Positions 35,656 through 43,657 of a stretch of 64,000 nucleotides of DNA are shown one piece after another. A model generated the notes under the pieces. It was not told the DNA's origin. It did no database searches and was given only the letters and a program-made list of their open reading frames with translations. The stretch is from positions 1,579,001 to 1,643,000 of the forward strand of contig NZ_JACEGA010000001.1 of assembly GCF_014174405.1 (NCBI RefSeq), in the 5' to 3' direction. The position numbers and the translations under genes were made by a program. This stretch comes from Variimorphobacter saccharofermentans. Lineage in GTDB: Bacteria; Bacillota; Clostridia; Lachnospirales; Lachnospiraceae. Numbering within the stretch: position 1 is the stretch's first letter; the number at the start of each line of letters is the position of its first letter.

Positions 35656-36549
35656 ATGAAGAAACGAGGAAATAAAAAGAGTGCAGCAGATTATGCATTT
35701 ATAACCGTAAATACTATTATTTTAGTATTATTTTGCGTTGTAACATTATATCCTATCCTTAATACGTTAGCGATATCATTAAATGAAGGTATGGACGCGA
35801 TTAAGGGCGGTATCTACCTTTGGCCTAGAAGATTTACTTGGGAAAACTATTATACCGTTATAAAAAAGGATAACTTGTTAACGGCAATTAAGATTTCTGT
35901 ATTAAGAACAGTAATTGCTACCTTCCTACACATGTTTACAACAGCCTTATTGGCTTATGTTTTATCCAGAAAGGAATTCTTATTTAACCGTTCGGTAACG
36001 TTGTTTTACGTACTTACCATGTATGTGAGCGGTGGTTTAGTTCCTACGATGTTATTATTTAAAGGCTTACACCTTACCAATAACTTTTGGGTATATATCA
36101 TCCCTGGTATGGTTAGTGCGTTTAATATGATCGTTATTCGTACTTATATGAATGGATTACCTGACGGATTAGTTGAATCTGCGCAGGTGGATGGTGCAGG
36201 ACATATGAGGATATTCTTCCGAATTATTATTCCTCTGTGTAAGCCGGTTCTTGCGGTAGTAGCATTATTCATCGCAGTTGGACAATGGAATTCCTGGTTT
36301 GACTCAATGATTTATAATCCAGGAAGACCGGATTTGACAACATTGCAGTTTGAATTACAGAAGCTGTTGACCTCAGTATCCATGCAATCCGGTAGTGCAA
36401 GTACTATGAAGAATGCTAAGAATGCGGTAACACCAGTTTCTATCCGGTCCGCTACAGCAATATTCACCGCATTACCAATTGTATGTCTATATCCATTCCT
36501 TCAGAGATATTTCATTGCCGGCTTAACAATCGGTGGTGTGAAGGAGTAA
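35656..36549 (+). CDS. ABC sugar permease (LplC/YtcP-like)
   Basis: 297 residues and six predicted helices with the BPD_transp_1 coupling loop ESAQVDGAGHMRIFFRIIIPL. The conserved LplC-type middle FKGLHLTNNFWVYIIPG and ending YFIAGLTIGGVKE are present. ATG 35656 is favoured by GGGAGG seven bases upstream; ATG 35650 is the alternative. Forms the heteromeric channel with the upstream permease. A strong terminator follows. Confidence 0.93.
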   Translation: MKKRGNKKSAADYAFITVNTIILVLFCVVTLYPILNTLAISLNEGMDAIKGGIYLWPRRFTWENYYTVIKKDNLLTAIKISVLRTVIATFLHMFTTALLAYVLSRKEFLFNRSVTLFYVLTMYVSGGLVPTMLLFKGLHLTNNFWVYIIPGMVSAFNMIVIRTYMNGLPDGLVESAQVDGAGHMRIFFRIIIPLCKPVLAVVALFIAVGQWNSWFDSMIYNPGRPDLTTLQFELQKLLTSVSMQSGSASTMKNAKNAVTPVSIRSATAIFTALPIVCLYPFLQRYFIAGLTIGGVKE

Positions 36550-36572
36550 TTCTTAATTTGATAATAATTATG

Positions 36573-36618
36573 AAAGGCAGGGGTACTTCCTTAAAGGAAG
36601 CGATCCTCTGCCTTTTTT
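36573..36618 (+). terminator. Terminator of the YesMN-Lpl operon
   Basis: Stem AAAGGCAG with CTGCCTTT (36573-36580 with 36608-36615), an inner CTTCCTT/AAGGAAG stem, and a T-run to 36618. Confidence 0.85.
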
Positions 36619-36647
36619 ACGCTCTAAAGTAAGGGCCTGAAAATAGT

Positions 36648-38301
36648 CAGGAATGAAAGGTAAATATTTTTCGCACTAATTTATCAGAAGATTAAGGCTA
36701 GTAAGATGATATTGTGATAAACTAAAAGAAAAGTTTTTCACAAAGGAGTATTTTACTAATGAAAAGAGCTGAGAAAAGACAGTTAAAAAAATCCGAGGGT
36801 AATCCTCTAGTTGAACTTTTGAAAGTGCAGAAACATTTTTATAGTAATCTTTGGAATGATTTTGCTGCGGTTCATGACCCGAGACATTCTAGTTATATCG
36901 ATTATACATGTGATGTCATGCTGGCAATGCCTCTGATGAAAAATATTTGCGATATACGAAGCATGCAAGAAATGACCGAAACATTTAACACGGAAGATTG
37001 TATTGCGAATGCAGCGCTTATTACGGAGAAAAAGGAGCTATCAGAGCTACCGCATTATGTTACAGTAAATGATTTTTTAAGCCGTCTTAATCCGGATGAG
37101 CTCTCTAACATACGATCGAAAATGATAAAGGCTCTCATACGAAAAAGAAGCTTTGAAAAAGCACGATTCCTGGGACAACACTGGCTTGTCATCGTAGATG
37201 CGACTCAACTCTATACTTTTAATAATAAGAATGATGACCAATGTCTTACGAGAACATTTACGAATAAAGAGACTGGCGAAAAAACAACCCAATACTATCA
37301 TAGCGTTTTGGAAGCGAAGATAGTGCTTGGCGATGATCTCGTTGTCAGTATTGCTAGTGAGTTTATTGAGAATGACGGGGAAGATACCAAAAAACAGAAG
37401 AAAATGAGTGTTGAAGAGATTAAGCAGGACTGTGAGACAAAGGCATTTGAGCGACTTGCTACAAAGCTCAAGAAAGCGTTTCCACGCCTGCCAATCTGTA
37501 TCATGGGTGACAGTCTGTATGCCAGTGAAAAGGTGTTTCAAATCTGTGATGATAATCAGTGGAAATATCTTATTCGATTTAAAGATGGGAGTATTCCATC
37601 GGTAGCCACGGAATTCCATATATTAAAAGAACGCGAGGTTCAAAATCAGAGAGATGGTGCGCGATGGGTTAACGGAATCGGTTACAACAAGCGCATGGTA
37701 AATGTAATGGAGTTCATATTTCAAAAAGCAAAGAAACAATTGCGATTTCAATGGATTACAAACATTGAGATAACGAAGAAAAAGGTATTGGAGTTTACAG
37801 CAACAGGAAGAAAACGCTGGATGATAGAAAATGAAGGATTTAATATCCAGAAGAATTACAGGTATGAAATAACCCACGCCAATAGTAAGAATTATAATGC
37901 GATGAAAAATCACTACCTGATAACTCAGATAGCAGATATTATCCTGCAACTATATGAAAAAGCAATACCAATCATCAAGGAACTAAAGAAAAGCATAAAA
38001 AATATATCTTCTGATTTGTTAGCAAGCTTTGGACGGCAACTAACAAGAGAAGATATATCCTATACAGAGAAACGCACTTCGTTAAGCATTTCTTGATAGG
38101 AACAGTATACCAAAGGAAGTGATAACTGAAAAGAGTAAATTTCAAAAAGAATAGAAATCCACAAAAAAAATGAGCATAGAGAAGTGCGAGTATACGATGT
38201 GGATAACTTACCTGAGAAATGACAAAACAGAGGATAGATTTCCACAATTGATGTTTTGGGCGATAACAGGAGAACTTAACGATGTTTACCTTTCAGTTCT
38301 G
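36648..38301 (+). mobile_element. Intact IS element, 1654 bp
   Basis: Left end CAGGAATGAAAGGTAAA (36648-36664) and right end TTTACCTTTCAGTTCTG (38285-38301) are inverted repeats matching at 15 of 17 positions. The direct repeat GAAAATAGT at 36639-36647 and 38302-38310 is a 9-bp target duplication. It encodes one transposase and carries about 190 bases of non-coding tail. It inserted between the transporter terminator and the phosphatase promoter. Confidence 0.9.
36759..38096 (+). CDS. DDE transposase of the second IS
   Basis: A 445-residue transposase unrelated to that at 20051. Acidic triad candidates: D147 in VIVDATQLYTF, D251 in CIMGDSLYASEK, and E357 in RWMIENEGFNIQKN, an arrangement known in several clostridial and cyanobacterial DDE families. 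The N-terminus is lysine-rich and helical. The frame is intact, with AAAGGAG upstream. I cannot name the ISfinder family with confidence; ISNCY-like or IS1634-like are possibilities. Confidence 0.85.
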   Translation: MKRAEKRQLKKSEGNPLVELLKVQKHFYSNLWNDFAAVHDPRHSSYIDYTCDVMLAMPLMKNICDIRSMQEMTETFNTEDCIANAALITEKKELSELPHYVTVNDFLSRLNPDELSNIRSKMIKALIRKRSFEKARFLGQHWLVIVDATQLYTFNNKNDDQCLTRTFTNKETGEKTTQYYHSVLEAKIVLGDDLVVSIASEFIENDGEDTKKQKKMSVEEIKQDCETKAFERLATKLKKAFPRLPICIMGDSLYASEKVFQICDDNQWKYLIRFKDGSIPSVATEFHILKEREVQNQRDGARWVNGIGYNKRMVNVMEFIFQKAKKQLRFQWITNIEITKKKVLEFTATGRKRWMIENEGFNIQKNYRYEITHANSKNYNAMKNHYLITQIADIILQLYEKAIPIIKELKKSIKNISSDLLASFGRQLTREDISYTEKRTSLSIS

Positions 38302-38318
38302 GAAAATAGTACTTTTGC

Positions 38319-38347
38319 TTGTAAAATGTCAAAAAAGTATGTAAAAT
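38319..38347 (+). promoter_or_regulatory. Promoter of phosphatase-rlmH
   Basis: TTGTAA (38319-38324), 17 bases, TAAAAT (38342-38347) with TATG in front. It begins only nine bases beyond the right target repeat of the IS, so it belongs to the host gene. Confidence 0.5.
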
Positions 38348-38359
38348 AAGAAGGTAGCA

Positions 38360-38398
38360 TGTCTGCCCAGACCAATTTGGCGGGTGATTCGACAGACA
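38360..38398 (+). other. Structured 5' leader of the phosphatase gene
   Basis: Stem TGTCTG/CAGACA (38360-38365 with 38393-38398) encloses CCC/GGG (38366-38368 with 38382-38384) and CCAATTTGG. It is GC-richer than its surroundings and lies between the promoter and the ribosome site GGGGGAA. I cannot match it to a known riboswitch. Confidence 0.35.
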
Positions 38399-38420
38399 AA
38401 AATTAATATGGGGGAAAACG

Positions 38421-39005
38421 ATGCGAATTGGATTACTTAGACATTTTAAGGTGAATTGCCCACATAAAAAAATGATGACCTCTAAGGAGTTTCGGGAGTG
38501 GTCTGAAAAATATGAGGTATCGAAGGTTATTAAGAAAAAGGTTGATATGTATGGAATCGAGTGGGATATCTGCTATGTTAGTGATTTACCGAGAGCGATA
38601 ACCACTGCAAAGGAAGTATATAGCGGGAATATACTGATTGATAAGCTTCTTCGGGAAGTGGATAATGCTCCTTTTATACATACGGAACGAATTCGATTAC
38701 CCTTTGAGATTTGGCATATCTGTGGTAGACTGGCCTGGTATTTTAAGTCGAAAAGTCAGCCAGAAACAATCAATGGAACGAAAAAACGTATTAATATGTT
38801 TTTAGACCGTATCGATTGGTCAAAAGAGAACATATTAATTGTGTTTCACGGGTTTATGATCTATAATTTTCAGAAAGAGCTTCGAAAACGCGGCTTTAAA
38901 GGTGCAAAGTTAAAAATAGTTAAAAATGGTGTTCTCTACGAATATATACGAGAAGACCAGAAGGATATGGTAGAGAATGAAAATAACGCTGATTTGTGTG
39001 GGTAA
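38421..39005 (+). CDS. Histidine phosphatase-like protein (variant RHF motif)
   Basis: 194 residues. The beginning MRIGLLRHFKV resembles the phosphoglycerate mutase/histidine phosphatase start, but the usual RHG is RHF. A second His lies in LIVFHGFMIYNF, and YVSDLPRAITTA matches the middle SxxxRAxxTA segment, so the fold and at least part of the site are kept. The protein is basic in its C-terminal half (FQKELRKRGFKGAKLKIVK). It overlaps rlmH by 29 bases, so the two are cotranscribed. The substrate is unknown. Confidence 0.75.
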   Translation: MRIGLLRHFKVNCPHKKMMTSKEFREWSEKYEVSKVIKKKVDMYGIEWDICYVSDLPRAITTAKEVYSGNILIDKLLREVDNAPFIHTERIRLPFEIWHICGRLAWYFKSKSQPETINGTKKRINMFLDRIDWSKENILIVFHGFMIYNFQKELRKRGFKGAKLKIVKNGVLYEYIREDQKDMVENENNADLCG

Positions 39006-39456
39006 GCTGAAGGAAAAATATCTGGTTCAGGGTGTTGATGAATATCTGAAGCGCCTAAGTAGGTATTGTACAATTGATATTATCGAGCTTCCTGATGAAA
39101 AGACACCCGATCGTGCTTCCGAGGCTTTAGAGGAGAGTATCAAACGTAAGGAAGGTGAGCGGATACTTAAGGTTCTGAAGGAGGACTCATATTGTATCGT
39201 ATTGGCCATCGATGGTCATATGTTAACCTCCGAAGAACTCGCTAATAAAATAGATACACTCGGTATAACAGGAAACAGCCATATTACCATGATTATCGGA
39301 GGCTCTCTTGGTTTATCTGAGGAAGTAAATCGGCGTGCGGACTTCCGTTTGAGTTTTTCTAAGATGACTTTTCCTCATCAGCTAATGCGAATGATTTTAC
39401 TGGAACAGATATATCGTGCGTATCGAATTATTCATAATGAACCGTATCATAAATAA
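38977..39456 (+). CDS. rlmH: 23S rRNA (pseudouridine1915-N3)-methyltransferase
   Basis: A 159-residue SPOUT methyltransferase that modifies helix 69 of 23S rRNA. Typical marks are MKITLICVGKLKEKYL, YCIVLAIDGHMLTSEELA, the knot segment HITMIIGGSLGLSEEV and the ending LEQIYRAYRIIHNEPYHK. Length and start match the family. It overlaps the phosphatase gene upstream. Confidence 0.97.
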   Translation: MKITLICVGKLKEKYLVQGVDEYLKRLSRYCTIDIIELPDEKTPDRASEALEESIKRKEGERILKVLKEDSYCIVLAIDGHMLTSEELANKIDTLGITGNSHITMIIGGSLGLSEEVNRRADFRLSFSKMTFPHQLMRMILLEQIYRAYRIIHNEPYHK

Positions 39457-39531
39457 AATATAGATGAATATACTGATATTTAATTCACTTTTAATCGGAC
39501 TTTTGACACTCTAATCAATTAATTACAAAAA

Positions 39532-39571
39532 TACAGCAAGGCATGATCTATAATACCAATGCCTTGCTGTA
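39532..39571 (-). terminator. Terminator of the CD3324 gene (also faces rlmH)
   Basis: 13-bp stem TACAGCAAGGCAT / ATGCCTTGCTGTA (39532-39544 with 39559-39571). Read on the minus strand it is followed by five T, so it mainly serves the minus-strand gene. Confidence 0.75.
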
Positions 39572-39577
39572 AAAATG

Positions 39578-39865
39578 TTACGATGTATTCTGTTCCATTC
39601 TTTTTATGTTAGTAATGATTCGTTGAATACTTTTCGTAGATAGATAATATTCCTCAGCTAATTCTGCAATACGAAACCCTTTCTTATATTTTTCATATAT
39701 TTCATAGTTACGTAATCTGGTCTGGTTTTTCGAATCGGTATTCTCGCCCCAGCTTTTATAGTTGGATGGCTTTTTCGGAATATATAAATATTGCCCATCC
39801 GCATACTCCTGAATCAGCGTCAGTAATTCCTGCGGAAGTATAAGCTCCGCCCTAATATAGCTCAT
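39578..39865 (-). CDS. CD3324 family protein (Mor-like HTH)
   Basis: 95 residues from ATG 39865, which has GGGAGG about six bases upstream; the frame runs to 39913 without a site. The pattern of an N-terminal IRAELILPQELLTLIQEYADGQYLYIPKK, SWGE..., a basic middle and a C-terminal helix-turn-helix (GFRIAELAEEYYLSTKSIQRII) is that of the CD3324 family, a small group of clostridial DNA-binding-like proteins related to the Mor activator fold. Its role is unknown. A near-perfect 24-bp palindrome lies about 150 bases upstream and could be its operator. Confidence 0.8.
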   Translation of the reverse strand: MSYIRAELILPQELLTLIQEYADGQYLYIPKKPSNYKSWGENTDSKNQTRLRNYEIYEKYKKGFRIAELAEEYYLSTKSIQRIITNIKRMEQNTS

Positions 39866-40014
39866 TTTGCGCCTCCCTAAATATTTTTTCAGGTCGATGC
39901 AAAGGCTATTCACAATTCATTATTTGTATCAAATGCAATAGCCTCTGCTACGCATTCAAAATATGTCTTCTTCTCATATAGAATGAGCCCCTTTCCTCAA
40001 TCAATAATTATCAT

Positions 40015-40038
40015 CTGTTATATTATATAATATCACAG
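40015..40038. promoter_or_regulatory. 24-bp near-perfect palindrome, possible operator
   Basis: CTGTTATATTATATAATATC followed by ACAG matches its own reverse complement except at one symmetric pair, and contains TATAAT-like boxes on both strands. It sits in the 263-base gap between the CD3324 gene and the amidase. An 8-bp stem (39903-39910 with 39937-39944) lies in the same gap. Confidence 0.35.
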
Positions 40039-40076
40039 ATTATGTAAAATTCAATAGAAAAAGTAAGTAATACCAA

Positions 40077-40105
40077 AAAAGGAAGTCTTTGGAGCACTTC
40101 CTTTT
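40077..40105 (-). terminator. Terminator of the amidase gene
   Basis: AAAAGGAAGT/ACTTCCTTTT stem (40077-40086 with 40096-40105); on the minus strand it ends in six T. Confidence 0.75.
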
Positions 40106-40128
40106 CACGGTTATGAGTTTTATCCATA

Positions 40129-40698
40129 TTAAGCAAATCCGAAATATCGCATAATACCGATAAACATTCCGTATGCAAATCCATATTGATTATCGCGTAA
40201 CTTTTGAGCATCCGACCAGTTTGTGAGGTAACCGAGTTCTACTAAAAGAGATGTCATTTGTGTTCGGCGGAGTACGTACAAGGAAGGATTAAGCCGAATA
40301 CCGTTATTTCTAGTGCCGACCGTCTGTACAATTCCATTCATGATCTGCTCACCTAACCAATGAGCCTGTGAATAGAATTGATAAATATATACTTCAGTTC
40401 CGTTTATAGCTGGGTTTTCATTGGCGTTGCAATGAATGCTGATAAAGTAATTGGCAGGCCACTCATTCGCCATACGAACCCTTTCAGCAAGGCTGGTAGC
40501 ATTCGTGGTTCCTAATACAGTAGTGGGTGTTGGCCTTGAGAGCCTTGCTTCAAAACGGGGGTCTGCATTCAGTAGGTTCGCCAGATAGACTCCCACATGG
40601 TAGGTGATGTTCTCTTCGTTTAAACCATTTCCAACTGCTCCGGCATTGTGAAAGCCGGTAGGATTGTGACCTTGATCTATAAATATTTTAATAGCCAA
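40129..40698 (-). CDS. N-acetylmuramoyl-L-alanine amidase (Amidase_3)
   Basis: About 189 residues, a zinc amidase that cuts the muramic acid-peptide bond. The zinc ligands and catalytic residues lie in FIDQGHNP (His), NGLNEENITY (Glu), FISIHCNAN (His) and LLVELGYLTN (Glu). No signal peptide or wall-binding domain is present, so it may be a spore-type or lysis enzyme, or exported by another route. The frame begins at ATG 40716, but TTG 40698 with AAAGGAAG seven bases upstream gives the more usual MAIKIFIDQGHN start. An imperfect palindromic repeat lies just upstream. Confidence 0.88.
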   Translation of the reverse strand: MAIKIFIDQGHNPTGFHNAGAVGNGLNEENITYHVGVYLANLLNADPRFEARLSRPTPTTVLGTTNATSLAERVRMANEWPANYFISIHCNANENPAINGTEVYIYQFYSQAHWLGEQIMNGIVQTVGTRNNGIRLNPSLYVLRRTQMTSLLVELGYLTNWSDAQKLRDNQYGFAYGMFIGIMRYFGFA

Positions 40699-40732
40699 AG
40701 AAACACTTCCTTTCATCTTACTATTATTCTCT

Positions 40733-40881
40733 TAGGTAATTGCGAAACGAAGAATTGTGGTCATAGTGAATACAGTGGATACATATTCCGAAGCATACCA
40801 TAGCGGAAGGAGCGGACTTGCACAGGAATATGTATCTGCTGTATTCATAGTAAGATATCTTAAGAGTTTCGCAATTGCCTA
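40733..40881. repeat. Palindromic repeat, family 2, complete copy
   Basis: A 149-bp imperfect inverted repeat. Outer 16-bp arms (40733-40748 with 40866-40881) match at 15 positions; inner arms GAATACAGTGGATACATATT.. (40768-40789) pair with 40825-40846. The centre holds CCATAGCGGAAGGAG. A partial copy occurs at 58409-58505. This copy lies between the 5' ends of two divergent genes. Confidence 0.8.
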
Positions 40882-41021
40882 TACTATTAATATCTTATTC
40901 TTCGAAGATAATGTTGTTACACCGTGATTAGGATGAATAATGATAGTAAGTAAATTGTATATATGCTATAATTAAAAAAGTAATACATAATGCTATAATG
41001 TCCATATCAACTGGAGGAGCT

Positions 41022-42062
41022 ATGAGAGGCAAACCGCATACGGCAAATAAGACAAGAGTTATTTCTATAGCTGCAATCACCAGCATCGCAGTGGGTATCG
41101 TGCTGGTGATATCAGGCATGTTTTTTTATCAATACAGGATTAAGGGCTTTGAGGTGCCAAAGACCATGTCCGATAAAGAATGTGACTATCATTATGCAAT
41201 TATTTCGGAGGAGGTTGACGCCCCGTTCTGGGATGATATCTATCTCGGTGCTCTGGAAATGGGAAAGGAACAGAATGCTTATATCGAGAAATTCGGTAGT
41301 AACTTATCCGTATCCTACTCCTTATATGACTTGATGAAAATAGCCATTGCATCCAAGGTGGATGGTATTATTTTGGAACCCAATGGAGAAGAAAATATCG
41401 ATGAGCTCATTAATGAAGCAGATGAGGCAGGAATACCAGTGGTTACAGTGCTAAAAGATGCGCAAACAAGTAAAAGGAAGAGCTTCATCGGTATCAATCG
41501 GTATAACCAGGGACAAGTCTACGGAAAAGAAATCCTTGAGCTCCTTGCGGAAGGAAGACATAATATCATAATATTATTAAATGAAGACTATAAAGATTCA
41601 AGCCAAATGATGATATACTCCACCATCCTGGATATTGTAGAAAATAGAAATGTTGAAGTGAAAACAGCAACAGTTAATACACAGAGCACATTTAGTTCAG
41701 AAGAAGATATACGTAATCTGATAATGGATAATCAAAATCCACCGGATGCATTAGTTTGTTTAACAGCAGTAGATACTCTATGTGCCTATCAGGCTATTGT
41801 GGATTATAACAAGGTGGGGAAGATTGATATTATAGGTTATTATGATTCTAACATGATTCTAAGAGCAATAGAGAAAGATAATGTACATGCAACCATGACA
41901 ATTGATGCTCGTAAAATGGGTGCGTATTGTGTAGAAGCATTAACTGAATATAAGAAGACAAATCATGTTAGCGACTATTATTCTATTGATATCTCTGTTA
42001 TAAACAAGGACAATGTCATGAATTATATTGAGACAGAGGAACAAGAGATTCAGGAGAATTAG
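41022..42062 (+). CDS. Membrane-anchored sugar-binding sensor protein
   Basis: About 346 residues. One membrane helix (about 14-35) is followed by a type-I periplasmic binding domain (Peripla_BP_4): HYAIISEEVDAPFWDDIYLGA, KVDGIILEPNG, IPVVTVLKDAQTS, DALVCLTAVDTLCAYQA, KIDIIGYYDS. It has no lipobox and keeps its helix, so it stays in the membrane with the domain outside. It precedes a YesM/LytS-type kinase by 54 bases and heads a xylose-transport-like locus; clostridial XylFII-LytS systems have this plan, in which the binding protein signals through the kinase. ATG 41022 is set by GGAGGAG two bases upstream; two extended -10 boxes (TGC-TATAAT) lie at 40964-40972 and 40991-40999. Confidence 0.82.
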   Translation: MRGKPHTANKTRVISIAAITSIAVGIVLVISGMFFYQYRIKGFEVPKTMSDKECDYHYAIISEEVDAPFWDDIYLGALEMGKEQNAYIEKFGSNLSVSYSLYDLMKIAIASKVDGIILEPNGEENIDELINEADEAGIPVVTVLKDAQTSKRKSFIGINRYNQGQVYGKEILELLAEGRHNIIILLNEDYKDSSQMMIYSTILDIVENRNVEVKTATVNTQSTFSSEEDIRNLIMDNQNPPDALVCLTAVDTLCAYQAIVDYNKVGKIDIIGYYDSNMILRAIEKDNVHATMTIDARKMGAYCVEALTEYKKTNHVSDYYSIDISVINKDNVMNYIETEEQEIQEN

Positions 42063-42116
42063 CAGCTTATAAAGTTCGTGTCCACGTATTGTATATGATT
42101 AGAGTGAGGAACAGAA

Positions 42117-43604
42117 ATGACAGAGAGAATAAAAAAGGGGTCCATTCGCAGAAGACTGATTATCGTATTCATATTTTCTTTTAGTGTCGTATTATTGGCG
42201 AATCTATTTCTGTACAACAATATCAATAAATCCATCGATGACATTGATCAGGTTTATGTAAGCAACATGGAATTGAATGAGCTGATGGAAGCATTGGGTG
42301 ATGTACAGGATTCTGTATATGAATATTTGAACACCCAGAGTAGTGAAGCCTTAGAGAATTATTATCGAAGTGAACAGAGTTATCGGAAATTAATTGGTGA
42401 ATTAAATGGGTCAACGATTGATAATGAGATTATCATCATGCAGAAGAATATTAAAAATATGTCGGATACTTATCTTGATATGATTGATGAAGCAGTTGCA
42501 GCGAAAAGAGGAAGGAATATTGAAAAGTATAAAGTGATTTATGAAGATGCTGTAACCATGTATGATTATATCAATAACTATATCCATAGCTTGAACAATG
42601 AACAGTTCAAATATAATTCGAATAATTATGAACGTTTGCTTCTGTCATTTCGGTATCTGGAAGTTATCAGTATGACAGTGCTAGCCATTATCACTGTTTT
42701 TAATATTGCGCTTATCATTATTGTAACACGGAGTGTCACAGAACCATTAACCATGCTGACAAAAGCAGCATATGAGGTGGCTGCAGGTAATTTTGATGTG
42801 GATTTACTCCATGAGGATTCTACCGATGAAATTGAAATTGTGACAAAGGCATTTAATTACATGATAGACAGTATCCATCAATATATAACAAAGATTAAAG
42901 AAAGCATGGAGCTTGAAAACAAAATGAAGGAAAAGGAACTGATGATGATAAATCATCTGAAGGATGCGCAGCTAAAATACCTACAAGCACAGATCAATCC
43001 ACATTTTCTTTTCAATACGTTAAATGCAGGTGTTTCCCTGGCCATGATGGAAGAAGCGGACAAAACAGCTCTATACATCGAAAATATGTCCAATTTCTTT
43101 CGTTCGAACATGAAGAGCTTCGAGCAGGATTCGACCATTCGGGATGAAATTAATCTGGTCGACAGTTATATTTATATTCTGAATGTGAGATTTTCGGGAG
43201 GAATTCATTTTTATAAGGAGATCGATGAAAGCGTGATAGATACCAGGGTTCCGAGTATGATACTGCAGCCGATTGTGGAGAATAGTGTAAATTACGGCAT
43301 TCGGGATATTGACTATATGGGAGAAATCAGACTGAAAGTGATCATGGTAGAGGATTGCATTGATATTATCGTCTCAGATAATGGAGCGGGCATCGATGAT
43401 GCCATTGTTAGGAGAATTATGTCAGCTAATCTGGAAGATAAAGCATCCATCAGCGAATCTGCAGTTGCGAAGGATTCCAATGGAATTGGTTTGGGGAATG
43501 TGATTAATCGACTGCGATTATATTATAACCGGGAGGATGTATTTGAAATTGCAAGCGAGGGAAGAAACAGAGGAACTACTGTTACCCTGCACATACCCAA
43601 TTAA
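42117..43604 (+). CDS. Sensor histidine kinase, LytS/YesM type
   Basis: 495 residues: helix 1 (about 14-33), a helical external domain (about 35-178; probable four-helix bundle), helix 2 (about 182-203), HAMP (about 204-257), and the His_kinase core with H296 in AQINPHFLFNTLN, then the ATPase motifs VENSVNYG, SDNGAGID and GIGLGN. The external domain is short and helical rather than ligand-binding, consistent with signal input from the membrane-anchored binding protein encoded just upstream. The partner is the next gene. Confidence 0.92.
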   Translation: MTERIKKGSIRRRLIIVFIFSFSVVLLANLFLYNNINKSIDDIDQVYVSNMELNELMEALGDVQDSVYEYLNTQSSEALENYYRSEQSYRKLIGELNGSTIDNEIIIMQKNIKNMSDTYLDMIDEAVAAKRGRNIEKYKVIYEDAVTMYDYINNYIHSLNNEQFKYNSNNYERLLLSFRYLEVISMTVLAIITVFNIALIIIVTRSVTEPLTMLTKAAYEVAAGNFDVDLLHEDSTDEIEIVTKAFNYMIDSIHQYITKIKESMELENKMKEKELMMINHLKDAQLKYLQAQINPHFLFNTLNAGVSLAMMEEADKTALYIENMSNFFRSNMKSFEQDSTIRDEINLVDSYIYILNVRFSGGIHFYKEIDESVIDTRVPSMILQPIVENSVNYGIRDIDYMGEIRLKVIMVEDCIDIIVSDNGAGIDDAIVRRIMSANLEDKASISESAVAKDSNGIGLGNVINRLRLYYNREDVFEIASEGRNRGTTVTLHIPN

Positions 43605-43657
43605 GAATGAGATATAAGAAAATGAATAATAGACATAGGAAGGTCTGGAGGTAAGCT

